DNA from: Shewanella polaris
GTDB taxonomy: Bacteria; Pseudomonadota; Gammaproteobacteria; Enterobacterales; Shewanellaceae
NCBI RefSeq assembly: GCF_006385555.1
Contig: NZ_CP041036.1
Span: 1,426,001-1,490,000 of the forward strand
Direction of reading: 5' to 3'
Length of the DNA stretch: 64,000 bases
Under the pieces are notes generated by a model. The model saw only the letters and a program-made list of their open reading frames with translations. It did not search any database and was not told where the DNA came from. Shown one piece after another: positions 1 through 8,397 of this stretch (positions within the stretch are counted from its first letter, which is position 1; each line of letters opens with the position of its first letter). The translations under genes and the position numbers were made by a program.

Positions 1-54
1 AGCACCTCCCTTACAAGGAGGGGGTCACTGGTTCGAGCCCAGTAGCGACCACCA
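1..54 (+). tRNA. tRNA-Val(UAC), 5' part outside the window
   Basis: This is the 3' part of a tRNA identical to the four complete copies that follow. It runs from the D-stem 3' side through the anticodon arm (loop CTTACAA, anticodon TAC), the T arm and a genome-encoded CCA at 52-54. The first 22 bases lie before the window, so the array has at least five copies. Confidence 0.95.
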
Positions 55-87
55 TATAATTTATGTAAACTGTTGTGTAGAGTCCCA

Positions 88-163
88 GGTCGCTTAGCTC
101 AGCTGGGAGAGCACCTCCCTTACAAGGAGGGGGTCACTGGTTCGAGCCCAGTAGCGACCACCA
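88..163 (+). tRNA. tRNA-Val(UAC)
   Basis: A complete 76-nt tRNA. The acceptor stem starts GGTCGCT and pairs with AGCGACC, the anticodon loop CTTACAA carries TAC, the T loop is TTCGAGC, and CCA is encoded. It is preceded by CCCA, as are the next copies. It is 33 bp from the previous copy and probably belongs to one polycistronic tRNA transcript. Confidence 0.97.
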
Positions 164-204
164 TTTCTCAAATAGAGTGGTAGACTCGAAAGTAAAATAT
201 CCCA

Positions 205-280
205 GGTCGCTTAGCTCAGCTGGGAGAGCACCTCCCTTACAAGGAGGGGGTCACTGGTTCGAGCCCAGTAGCGACCACCA
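205..280 (+). tRNA. tRNA-Val(UAC)
   Basis: An identical 76-nt copy with anticodon TAC and encoded CCA. The 41-bp spacer before it differs from the other spacers except for the CCCA just before the mature 5' end. Identical genes with unlike spacers suggest array growth followed by homogenisation of the tRNA part. Confidence 0.97.
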
Positions 281-313
281 TATTTTACCATGTTAAAAGA
301 ATTGATATTCCCA

Positions 314-389
314 GGTCGCTTAGCTCAGCTGGGAGAGCACCTCCCTTACAAGGAGGGGGTCACTGGTTCGAGCCCAGTAGCGACCACCA
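314..389 (+). tRNA. tRNA-Val(UAC)
   Basis: An identical 76-nt copy in the array, with anticodon TAC and encoded CCA, preceded by a 33-bp A/T-rich spacer that ends in CCCA. Confidence 0.97.
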
Positions 390-423
390 TATCAATTTGT
401 ACTTTATTTATCGTTTTATCCCA

Positions 424-499
424 GGTCGCTTAGCTCAGCTGGGAGAGCACCTCCCTTACAAGGAGGGGGTCACTGGTTCGAGCCCAGTAGCGACCACCA
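424..499 (+). tRNA. tRNA-Val(UAC), last copy of the array
   Basis: An identical 76-nt copy with anticodon TAC and encoded CCA. No clear hairpin-plus-T terminator follows at once. The T-rich stretch at about 623-645, after the 9-bp repeat tract, is the nearest candidate end of the transcript. Confidence 0.97.
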
Positions 500-543
500 T
501 ATTTTATTTCTGTATTATTCCTCTTACATCCTTCAAAGTTTTA

Positions 544-606
544 CCAAGCAATCCAAGCAATCCAAGCAATCCAAGCAATCCAAGCAATCCAAGCAATCCA
601 AGCAAT
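544..606 (+). repeat. 9-bp tandem repeat CCAAGCAAT, seven copies
   Basis: Seven perfect head-to-tail copies of CCAAGCAAT lie 45 bp after the last tRNA-Val. The unit length is a multiple of three, so an open frame reads through as Ser-Asn-Pro repeats, but no real gene is apparent. Perfect identity suggests recent slippage and a copy number that may differ between strains. Confidence 0.95.
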
Positions 607-650
607 TAATATTCTACTTACACTTTTTGTGCCTATTTTTTATTCCTGTG

Positions 651-680
651 CATAAAAAAGCCACTCATATTTGAGTGGCT
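651..680 (-). terminator. Rho-independent terminator of the ABC transporter gene
   Basis: The stem AGCCACTCA/TGAGTGGCT has a short A/T loop. On the - strand it is followed by a run of T (the A-run at 653-658). It lies 28-57 bp after the stop codon of the ABC transporter gene. Confidence 0.85.
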
Positions 681-707
681 AACTAATGTTAATGGTTCAA
701 GTTTTGA

Positions 708-2537
708 TTAATCTAATCCTAAAAAACCGCCAGTTTGATGGGCCCACAGTTGTGCGTATATCCCTTTGGCATTAATCAGCTCTTGATGAGTACCTTGTTC
801 AACAACACAGCCTTTATCTAATACAATGAGTCTATCCATAGCTGCAATCGTTGAGAGCCGATGCGCTATCGCTATTACTGTTTTACCTTCCATCAATTCA
901 TAAAGAGACTCTTGAATCGCGGCTTCGACTTCAGAGTCTAATGCTGAAGTGGCTTCATCAAGCAATAGAATTGGCGCATTCTTAAGTAATACTCTTGCAA
1001 TGGCAATCCGTTGGCGTTGGCCACCAGACAGCTTAACGCCGCGTTCACCCACTTGAGCATCGAGTCCCTTGTTGCCAAAGGGATCAGTTAAATTGTCAAT
1101 AAACTCTGCAGCTTGTGCTTGAGTTATCGCCGCCATTAATTTTTCATCACTGGCATGTGGATCACCATACAGAATGTTTTCACGGATCGAACGGTGTAAT
1201 AACGACGTATCCTGAGTCACCATACCAATATTTGCCCGTAATGAGTCTTGGGTTATATCCGTTATAGGTTGATCATCAATCAGTATTTGGCCTTTTTCAA
1301 CATCATGAAAACGCATTAATAAGTTTACTAAGGTCGATTTCCCTGCACCAGACCGTCCCACTAAGCCGACTTTTTCACCTGCTTTAATATTCAAGTTTAG
1401 TTGCTCAATGACGCCAGTTTTTTCACCATAATGAAAGCAAACCTGATTGAAATCGATTTTTCCATGGTCAACAACAATGTCTTTTGCATCGATTTTATCT
1501 TGGATAGCAATGGGTTTTGATAACGTATTCATACCATCGGTAACGGTACCAATATTTTCAAATAGTGAACTGATTTCCCACATAATCCATTGTGACATAC
1601 CATTTAAACGCAACGCTAAACTCACCGCAATCGCAATGGCGCCAACAGTAATCGCATTGTCTGCCCATAACCAAATAGACACAGCCGCAATGGTGAACGC
1701 TAATAAGTAATTAATGATTTGCACTAATACATTAATGATCGTTACCAGACGCATTTGGCCATAAACGGTTTTTAAGAAACGCGTCATACTATCTTGGGCG
1801 TAGTCAGCTTCTTGTGTCGTATGCGAGAACAGCTTTACGGTTGATATGTTGGTGTAACTGTCGACAATACGGCCCGTCATTGTCGAGCGAGCATCAGCTT
1901 GTTCTGTCGATATTGCTTTCAGCTTTGGAACGAGTTTCCATTGGATCAACACATAAGCCGCTAACCAAACGAGCATGGGTAGCATTAAACGTACGTCTGC
2001 AGTGGCAATCATGACCAACATAGAGGTGAAATACACTAAAATGTACATCAGTACATCCAGTAATTTCATGACCGTTTCACGTACAGCAAGCGAAGTTTGC
2101 ATTACCTTTGTGGCGATCCGTCCTGCAAAGTCATCTTGATAAAATGAAATACTTTGTTTGAGTAAATAGCGATGTGCTTGCCAACGAATGGCCATGGGGT
2201 AGTTACCCAAAAGCGTTTGGTGCACGATAGAAGCATGTAACCAGACAACAAGCGGTATGACGACTAAGACAATCACTGACATGGTAATCAAGGTAGTGCT
2301 TTCATCTTGCCATAATGTTTGCGGATTTTTAGTGACTAACCAATCTACCAGTTGGCCCATAAAGCCAAACAGTGACACTTCCAACATTGCCATTATGGCT
2401 GTTAGTACTGACATGATAATTAAAGGCAAACCAAACCCGCGGGTATAATGACGACAAAATGCGTACAAAGTATTGGGTGGCTGAGTCGGTTCTTCTTGCG
2501 GTAAAGCTTGGGTCAATGATTCAAAAAATTTAAACAT
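708..2537 (-). CDS. ABC transporter, fused permease and ATPase (lipid/multidrug exporter type)
   Basis: The 609-residue protein is a half-transporter that would act as a homodimer in the inner membrane. An N-terminal six-helix ABC exporter domain covers about residues 35-330. The ATPase domain has Walker A GRSGAGKST (near residue 397), the signature LSGGQRQRI, Walker B ILLLDEATSAL and the switch histidine in IAHRLSTI. This layout is the MsbA/MdlB class of exporters. The substrate cannot be read from the sequence. The gene stands alone, diverges from the alkylation-repair genes and has its own terminator. Confidence 0.9.
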   Translation of the reverse strand: MFKFFESLTQALPQEEPTQPPNTLYAFCRHYTRGFGLPLIIMSVLTAIMAMLEVSLFGFMGQLVDWLVTKNPQTLWQDESTTLITMSVIVLVVIPLVVWLHASIVHQTLLGNYPMAIRWQAHRYLLKQSISFYQDDFAGRIATKVMQTSLAVRETVMKLLDVLMYILVYFTSMLVMIATADVRLMLPMLVWLAAYVLIQWKLVPKLKAISTEQADARSTMTGRIVDSYTNISTVKLFSHTTQEADYAQDSMTRFLKTVYGQMRLVTIINVLVQIINYLLAFTIAAVSIWLWADNAITVGAIAIAVSLALRLNGMSQWIMWEISSLFENIGTVTDGMNTLSKPIAIQDKIDAKDIVVDHGKIDFNQVCFHYGEKTGVIEQLNLNIKAGEKVGLVGRSGAGKSTLVNLLMRFHDVEKGQILIDDQPITDITQDSLRANIGMVTQDTSLLHRSIRENILYGDPHASDEKLMAAITQAQAAEFIDNLTDPFGNKGLDAQVGERGVKLSGGQRQRIAIARVLLKNAPILLLDEATSALDSEVEAAIQESLYELMEGKTVIAIAHRLSTIAAMDRLIVLDKGCVVEQGTHQELINAKGIYAQLWAHQTGGFLGLD

Positions 2538-2749
2538 CTAATGCTCTAACTTAATGGTGAAAATTCTGCTGACTAGGATAACGCAAAAAGGCCAAATGTA
2601 ATGGGTTAAATTGTTACCATATACGAAACGATTGAGTTCCGTTTTCCGCTAGTCGTGGTTGTTGTATTTCGGTAAAGTAATCTCTTAAATACGCTATAAG
2701 CAGAAAATAGTTCAGTTTTCCATTGAGTGATATAAGGCTAAATAGACGA

Positions 2750-4285
2750 ATGGTCCAGATTAACAGTGATTGTAATATTGCAGCACAGGTCTGCCAGCAA
2801 GCAAGGCTTAGTCGTGACGCTCGCTTTGATGGTCAATTTTTTACCGGAGTTATCACTACTGGTATTTATTGCCGATCGATTTGTCCCGCCCCTGCACCCT
2901 ATGAAAAAAATGTCCGTTACTTTGATTCTGCGATAAAAGCGGCTAATGCTGGACTTAGGCCTTGTCTGCGATGCCGGCCCGATAGTGCACCAAGTTCATT
3001 TGCGTGGTTAGGCACTCAAACAACATTAATGCGAGCCATCGCGTTAATTGATCAAGGCTTTTTAAATGGTGAGAATTCAGGAACGGTCGTCAAGTTGGCT
3101 GATAAATTAGGTATTAGCAGTCGGTATTTAAATAAACTCTTCAACCAAGGTTTGGGGGCTTCACCTAAACGTTTTGCGTTATATCAGCAGTTGATGTTTG
3201 CTAAGCAGTTATTACACCAAACACAATTATCAATGACAGAGGTCGCCATGGCTGCTGGCTTTAATAGTATCAGGCGGTTTAATGAAATTTTTAAGCAAGA
3301 ACTATTGTTAACACCTAGCGAATTACGCCAAAAGAGCCGACATTCAACTGATGTAACTCATCCTTATAAAGATAATCAAGTGAGCACTAACATTAAACCA
3401 ATAACATTAGCATTATCTTACCGTCCCCCTTTTAATTGGGCGAAGATGTTGGCTTTTTATGCCTTTCGTCAAGTTGATGATATGGAGGTCATTGATGATA
3501 TTTCGGGACGTTATGGCCGAACCTTTTCGTTTAATGGCGTAGAAGGCGTTTTTTACATTTCACCAAATGCCGATAAACCCCAACTTGATGTGAGTATTTA
3601 CTTAGCTGATGCCAATGATATTAAATCCTTACATTATATTACTATGCAATTGCGCCGTATGTTTGATTTAGATGCTGACATGGAGATAATCCAGCAGGCA
3701 TTATCTCCCATCATTAAATTAGGTGCCCAAATTGATAATGGTTTACGTATTCCTGCCGCTGGCAGCGTATTTGAGGCCGCTTGCCGTGCCGTATTAGGGC
3801 AACAAGTCAGTGTCGTGCAAGCCACTAAGTTATTAAATTTATTGGTTGAATCTTATGGTGAAACGCTGTTCATCGATGGTAAGGTTTGGCAACTATTTCC
3901 TACGGCACAAGCTATTGCTAACGCTTCATTAGATGAACTTAACATGCCAGGCGCTCGAAAATTAGCATTAAATGCCTTGGGGCAATTTGTGCATCAGCAT
4001 GCTGACTCAACACCTGACGATTGGTTGTCTGTAAAAGGTATTGGTCCATGGACTGTTGCTTATGCAAATATGCGAGGTTTGAGTGATCCTGATGTGTTTT
4101 TGAGTTCTGATTTAGTCATCAAAAATCGTCTTCATGCGTTATATGAGCAATCGGGTAAACCCATTGAATCCTCTAAATCGTACTTAAGCATTGCTGCCGA
4201 CATTGCAAAACAAGCATCACCTTGGGGCAGTTACTTAACCTTCCAGCTTTGGGATAACGATCCTGTCGCTGCAAAAAACGGATAA
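2750..4285 (+). CDS. alkA: Ada-type regulator fused to DNA-3-methyladenine glycosylase II (AdaA-AlkA)
   Basis: A bifunctional alkylation-repair protein. Residues 1-80 form the Ada zinc domain with four cysteines (Cys41, Cys45, Cys72, Cys75) that in this family take a methyl group from phosphotriesters. An AraC-type helix-turn-helix follows (about 90-195). The C-terminal half is an AlkA glycosylase with the helix-hairpin-helix VKGIGPWTVAYA and the catalytic Asp in LSSDLVIKNR. The Ada methylguanine domain is absent and is supplied by ogt, 4 bp downstream. The ATG at 2750 is preferred: AAGG lies 11 bp before it and the Ada fold begins there. A TTG at 2723 extends the frame but has no ribosome binding site. 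Confidence 0.92.
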   Translation: MVQINSDCNIAAQVCQQARLSRDARFDGQFFTGVITTGIYCRSICPAPAPYEKNVRYFDSAIKAANAGLRPCLRCRPDSAPSSFAWLGTQTTLMRAIALIDQGFLNGENSGTVVKLADKLGISSRYLNKLFNQGLGASPKRFALYQQLMFAKQLLHQTQLSMTEVAMAAGFNSIRRFNEIFKQELLLTPSELRQKSRHSTDVTHPYKDNQVSTNIKPITLALSYRPPFNWAKMLAFYAFRQVDDMEVIDDISGRYGRTFSFNGVEGVFYISPNADKPQLDVSIYLADANDIKSLHYITMQLRRMFDLDADMEIIQQALSPIIKLGAQIDNGLRIPAAGSVFEAACRAVLGQQVSVVQATKLLNLLVESYGETLFIDGKVWQLFPTAQAIANASLDELNMPGARKLALNALGQFVHQHADSTPDDWLSVKGIGPWTVAYANMRGLSDPDVFLSSDLVIKNRLHALYEQSGKPIESSKSYLSIAADIAKQASPWGSYLTFQLWDNDPVAAKNG

Positions 4286-4289
4286 TATT

Positions 4290-4841
4290 ATGACCCATTT
4301 TACTTCGCCGAAGTGCCATGCTTTAGTCACAAGTCCTGTTGGTTTACTCTCGCTTAAAGCATCTGAGCATGGATTAACCCATCTGCAGGTTGAAGACCTT
4401 GCCCAAACGAGCTCGCTTGTAGAGATTCAAACTCAGTTTAGATTCCAACAAGGCACGACTGAGACAACTCAAGATTTAGTGGTACAAGCCCAACAGCATA
4501 TTGATACAACAGTCATTCAATTAACAGAGTACTTCGCTAATCAAAGGCAACATTTTAGTGTTCCTCTAGCGCCTAAGGGGACTGTTTTTCAACATGAGGT
4601 TTGGCATGCTCTGAGTCAATTAACATTCGGCCAGCGCTGCAGTTACAGTGATATCGCTAATACTATTGGGCGACCTAAAGCTGTCAGAGCTGTTGGGGCT
4701 GCAAATGGTGCAAACCCAATTGCTATTATCGTTCCTTGTCATCGGGTGATAGGCAAAGGCGGTAAGTTAACTGGTTATGCTTATGGGCTCGATATGAAGC
4801 AGTGGCTACTGGACTTAGAAGGGATTGAAGAAATTAACTAA
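4290..4841 (+). CDS. ogt: Methylated-DNA--protein-cysteine methyltransferase
   Basis: A suicide enzyme that moves the methyl group from O6-methylguanine in DNA to its own cysteine. The 183-residue protein has the active-site motif PCHRV near residue 150, followed by the family's GKGGKLTGYAYG loop, and the helix-turn-helix segment RPKAVRAVGAANG. It begins 4 bp after the Ada/AlkA fusion, so the pair forms an alkylation-repair operon in which the Ada domain probably activates transcription. Confidence 0.95.
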   Translation: MTHFTSPKCHALVTSPVGLLSLKASEHGLTHLQVEDLAQTSSLVEIQTQFRFQQGTTETTQDLVVQAQQHIDTTVIQLTEYFANQRQHFSVPLAPKGTVFQHEVWHALSQLTFGQRCSYSDIANTIGRPKAVRAVGAANGANPIAIIVPCHRVIGKGGKLTGYAYGLDMKQWLLDLEGIEEIN

Positions 4842-4913
4842 TTTATCTGACTGCCGTGCCAAAGTACGTTAAAATGTGCGATTGATATCCATTTTTTTGA
4901 GCGCATTTGATAC

Positions 4914-6200
4914 ATGACCCAAGCTTCTTTAGCTACGACTTTCGCTGAATTTGGCCTGCATACTCCATTGTTGGCCAGATTAACCGAGCTTAAATACCTT
5001 CAGCCTACACCAATCCAAGCTGAAACCATTCCTAGCACACTAACTGGTAAAGATTTACTGGCGGGTGCCAATACTGGCTCAGGTAAAACAGCGGCTTTTG
5101 CATTGCCGATATTACATCAATTGGTGAGTCGTCGGGCAACAACATCCGCCAAAGGTAATTTTGTTAGTGCGTTAGTCTTGGTACCAACGCGAGAACTTGC
5201 TAAGCAAGTTGCCGACAGCTTTAAATCCTATGCGGTTCATTTAAATGGCGACATTAAAGTGGTTGCTGCATTTGGCGGTGTATCTGTTAATACTCAGATG
5301 CTAGCATTGCGTGGCGGTGCGGATGTAGTGGTTGCGACACCAGGTCGTTTACTCGATTTAGTATCGTCAAATGCATTAAAGCTGTCCCAAGTGACAACGC
5401 TAGTACTTGATGAAGCAGACAGAATGTTAAGCCTTGGTTTTACTGAAGAGCTGACTCAAGTACTCAATTTACTTCCTAAGCAAAAACAAACGTTATTGTT
5501 TTCAGCGACTTTCCCAGATGAAGTTCGCCAACTAACGCAAGCGCTGCTCGTTAACCCGCTTGAGATACAATTACAAAGCGCTGAGGCGAGTACGTTAGTA
5601 CAACGGGTAATGACGGTTAATCGTGAAAAAAAGACCGCTTTACTTGCACATTTACTACAACAGCATCAATGGCGCCAAGTGTTGATTTTTGTTGGCGCTA
5701 AAAATAGTTGCAATCATTTAGCTCAAAAACTGGCTAAACGTGGTATCACTGCAGAGGTGTTTCACGGTGATAAAGCCCAAGGCGCGAGAAGTCGTGTATT
5801 GGAAGGTTTTAAGGCTGGTGATATTCAAGTGCTTATTGCAACAGACATTGCTGCTCGTGGCCTTGATATTGAAAAATTACCTGTAGTAATAAATTTTGAC
5901 TTACCGCGCAGTCCAGCAGATTATATGCATCGAATTGGTCGCAGCGGACGTGCGGGAGAGGTCGGTTTAGCGTTGACCTTGTTGTCGCATGATGAGTATC
6001 ATCACTTCTCTGTTATTGAGAAAAAGAATCAAATTCGACTTGTTCGTGAACAAGTTAACGGGTTTGAGGCTGATGATGTAGTGCCTGAAAGTGTACTGGA
6101 ACAACCTAAGCCAATGGCGAAGCCAGAAGGTAGCGGTAAGAAAAAACGTAAAAAGTTGTCCTCAGTTAATGTTGATATTTGGGCTAAAAAACCAGATTAG
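4914..6200 (+). CDS. DEAD-box ATP-dependent RNA helicase (RhlE-like)
   Basis: The 428-residue protein has the full set of DEAD-box motifs: a Q motif (PTPIQAETIP), motif I GANTGSGKT, motif Ia PTRELAKQ, motif II DEAD, motif III SAT, motif V TDIAARGLDIE and motif VI HRIGRSGRAG. A short lysine-rich tail (GKKKRKK) probably adds RNA affinity. Such helicases remodel structured RNA in ribosome assembly or decay, often in the cold. The nearest paralogue cannot be fixed by eye, so no symbol is given. The phosphatase gene follows 11 bp downstream. Confidence 0.92.
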   Translation: MTQASLATTFAEFGLHTPLLARLTELKYLQPTPIQAETIPSTLTGKDLLAGANTGSGKTAAFALPILHQLVSRRATTSAKGNFVSALVLVPTRELAKQVADSFKSYAVHLNGDIKVVAAFGGVSVNTQMLALRGGADVVVATPGRLLDLVSSNALKLSQVTTLVLDEADRMLSLGFTEELTQVLNLLPKQKQTLLFSATFPDEVRQLTQALLVNPLEIQLQSAEASTLVQRVMTVNREKKTALLAHLLQQHQWRQVLIFVGAKNSCNHLAQKLAKRGITAEVFHGDKAQGARSRVLEGFKAGDIQVLIATDIAARGLDIEKLPVVINFDLPRSPADYMHRIGRSGRAGEVGLALTLLSHDEYHHFSVIEKKNQIRLVREQVNGFEADDVVPESVLEQPKPMAKPEGSGKKKRKKLSSVNVDIWAKKPD

Positions 6201-6211
6201 TAGTAGGTAAT

Positions 6212-6691
6212 ATGAAACATATTTTTTGGTTAGTTGATGGACAAGTCGCAGGGCGAAGTGGTCCGAACAAAGATGCATGGAACTTAGCAGAGTTCAAACA
6301 GGCCGGATTTGGAGCGATTGCATCATTAAATAATGCTGAAGGCTGTGATACTGAAGATATGGTAGCATTAGGTCTTCGACATAAAGTGTTTAATTTGCCT
6401 GATAATATTCCGCCTAAACCACAAGATTTAGCTATCTGTGCTGAAATATTACCTCAGGTGTTAGCATTTATTCGTGAATGCGAACGTGAGCAAAAACCGG
6501 TATTATTACATTGTCGTTCAGGTGTTAATCGCACCGAAATGGTAATGGCTTATTATATGATGGAAAACGGTGCAGCACCTTTGCATGCCGTTAGCCAAGT
6601 TCGTAATGCCAGTGGTTTAGCCTTTGAGGCTGAAGGTTGGGATCAGTTTGTTTATGACGTACTTTACGAGCTACAATCAAGTTCGAATTGA
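6212..6691 (+). CDS. Dual-specificity/tyrosine phosphatase family protein
   Basis: The 159-residue protein carries the cysteine phosphatase signature HCRSGVNRTEM (HCx5R; catalytic Cys near residue 107), and an Asp in the preceding segment (NLPDNIPP) could be the general acid. Members remove phosphate from proteins or from small phosphorylated molecules. It lies 11 bp after the DEAD-box helicase and is probably co-transcribed with it. The substrate is unknown. Confidence 0.85.
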   Translation: MKHIFWLVDGQVAGRSGPNKDAWNLAEFKQAGFGAIASLNNAEGCDTEDMVALGLRHKVFNLPDNIPPKPQDLAICAEILPQVLAFIRECEREQKPVLLHCRSGVNRTEMVMAYYMMENGAAPLHAVSQVRNASGLAFEAEGWDQFVYDVLYELQSSSN

Positions 6692-6719
6692 TTTAAGTAA
6701 ATATTAATCAACGTATTAT

Positions 6720-6775
6720 AGGGAAACAATCGATTAGATCAGCAACTGATTTAATCATTATTGTTTCCCTTTGTT
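6720..6775 (+). terminator. Long hairpin after the phosphatase gene, probable terminator
   Basis: The perfect 11-bp stem AGGGAAACAAT/ATTGTTTCCCT (6720-6730 and 6760-6770) encloses a second partial stem (GATTAGATCAG/CTGATTTAATC) and is followed by TTGTTATTTT. It begins 29 bp after the phosphatase stop. The tail is only moderately T-rich. The rest of 6776-7189 is A/T-rich, holds no ORF I can support, and probably contains the cheV promoter. Confidence 0.6.
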
Positions 6776-7189
6776 ATTTTAATAACGTATCGATTAATTA
6801 AATCCTCCAAACCCCAAGTGTGATGCAATTACCTAATTGACAGCTTAGTCAGTCACGGCTGATATATTTGTATTGCAGTAAGAGGAGGGAGGCGATTTAT
6901 AATTTTCACTGTTAATTGTGTCGAAGATCCTAATAAAAAATTTATTAATATTATTTGCTCATTATTGTTATCACCAATACTTGTTATTCAAGCATCTATT
7001 ATTACTCAAGTATTATCTAGTTAATTAAAATCGTAATAGAAACGATATAAAAGTTAACTATTATCGGATGAATTGCTAATTTTGTGATTTGTAATGACGT
7101 TTTTAGATAAAATTGATGATTAAAGTTAATCTAAAAATTGACGATAAATGCTATAGTTAAATCGATTTTAGTCTTCCATTAAAGGGGTA

Positions 7190-8095
7190 ATGATGAGTCC
7201 GAAAATGAGCAAAGCGAATCAATCACAGGGTTTATTGCTTTTTAAGTTGAACCAAACACAACTGTTTGCTTTAGGTACTTTGAAAATTCGTGAACTCGTG
7301 CCTTATACACCTCTAACTAAAATTCCACATTCTCACCCAGCCATTCTGGGAGCTGCAACTATGAGGGGTCATACTCTTCCTGTGATAGATATGGCTGCAG
7401 CGGTTGGTTATAAACCTATTACCGACTCCGAGCGTAAAGATTGCTATATCATTATTACGGATTGCCAGCGAATGGTTATTGGCTTTCTGGTTCGAGCCAT
7501 CGATAAAATCATTGAGTGTAACTGGCGAAACATTGAAGCTCCGTCTGGTAACTTAGGTCAAAACGCCTTTTTAACAGGAGTAACCCGTTTTGATGATCAA
7601 TTAGTTCAATTACTGGATGTTGAGTTATTATTATCAAAGATCTTTCCTGACGATCCTATTTCTCATCGTGCAATATTGACAGATGTTCAACGTGAAAAAT
7701 TAAAGCCATTGCATATTTTGTTGGTTGATGACTCTAAAGTAGCCCGTAAGCAATTATCTGACGCATTAGACTCAATTAATATCCCCTATCAAGTGACGGC
7801 CGATGGTCGTGACGCTCTTTCCATTATGCAACAAGCCGCAGAAGACCGAATGCCAATTGACTTACTGGTGAGTGATATTGAAATGCCAGGGCTTGATGGA
7901 TATGAATTGGCTTTTGAAGTTAAGAATAACCCTGCTATTGAGCATGCATATATTATTTTACATACTTCGTTATCCAGTGAAATTAGTGTTAGCCAAGCGA
8001 AACAAGTCGGTGCTAATGAAGCGCTCACCAAATTTGATGCTAAAGAGTTAATTGAGGCAATGTTAAGAGGTGCTGAGGCGATAGAGACGGTTTAA
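7190..8095 (+). CDS. cheV: Chemotaxis coupling protein CheV (CheW-like domain plus receiver)
   Basis: CheV couples chemoreceptors to the CheA kinase and is itself tuned by phosphorylation. The 301-residue protein has an N-terminal CheW-like domain (about residues 10-160, with GAATMRGHTLPVIDM) and a C-terminal receiver domain (about 175-300) with the acidic pair in LLVDDSK, the phospho-acceptor Asp in VSDIEMPGLDGYE and a late Lys (TKFDAKE). Three in-frame ATGs (7190, 7193, 7205) follow AAAGGGG at 7181-7187. The second has the best spacing. No other chemotaxis gene is adjacent, which is common for cheV. Confidence 0.93.
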   Translation: MMSPKMSKANQSQGLLLFKLNQTQLFALGTLKIRELVPYTPLTKIPHSHPAILGAATMRGHTLPVIDMAAAVGYKPITDSERKDCYIIITDCQRMVIGFLVRAIDKIIECNWRNIEAPSGNLGQNAFLTGVTRFDDQLVQLLDVELLLSKIFPDDPISHRAILTDVQREKLKPLHILLVDDSKVARKQLSDALDSINIPYQVTADGRDALSIMQQAAEDRMPIDLLVSDIEMPGLDGYELAFEVKNNPAIEHAYIILHTSLSSEISVSQAKQVGANEALTKFDAKELIEAMLRGAEAIETV

Positions 8096-8271
8096 TTAGG
8101 AGCGGAAAGGTAATCTTTTTTATTTGTTGGTCCCGCTATTGGTAATGCTTACTTAATGACCGACAAGTGATTTTTTAATTCATTTTGGGTTAACACTAGA
8201 CTTATCACATGGCATCCTGATATATAGCTACAAGACTTTTGTCATGTTCGGTATTTTGGCTGTTCACAAAA

Positions 8272-8298
8272 GATGGCTTTACGTTTCGCAAAGCCATC
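8272..8298. promoter_or_regulatory. Inverted repeat in the sstT leader
   Basis: A perfect 9-bp stem GATGGCTTT/AAAGCCATC with a 9-nt loop lies about 100 bp before the sstT start codon. No T-run follows, so it is not a classical terminator. It may be an operator or a structured 5' leader. The rest of the 302-bp gap (8096-8397) shows no gene. Confidence 0.4.
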
Positions 8299-8397
8299 GC
8301 TAAGCAATAGCCCGCTAATGTGGTTAAACAATTTGATTAACGATAAGTGTCCACCAACAGACAAAACGCCATAAATATAATAATCATAGGTTAAGCA

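Noticed and set aside
397..609. 70-codon ORF across the last tRNA-Val gene and the 9-bp repeats
   Set aside because: It reads through a tRNA and a microsatellite; the Ser-Asn-Pro repeats are a by-product of the 9-bp period.
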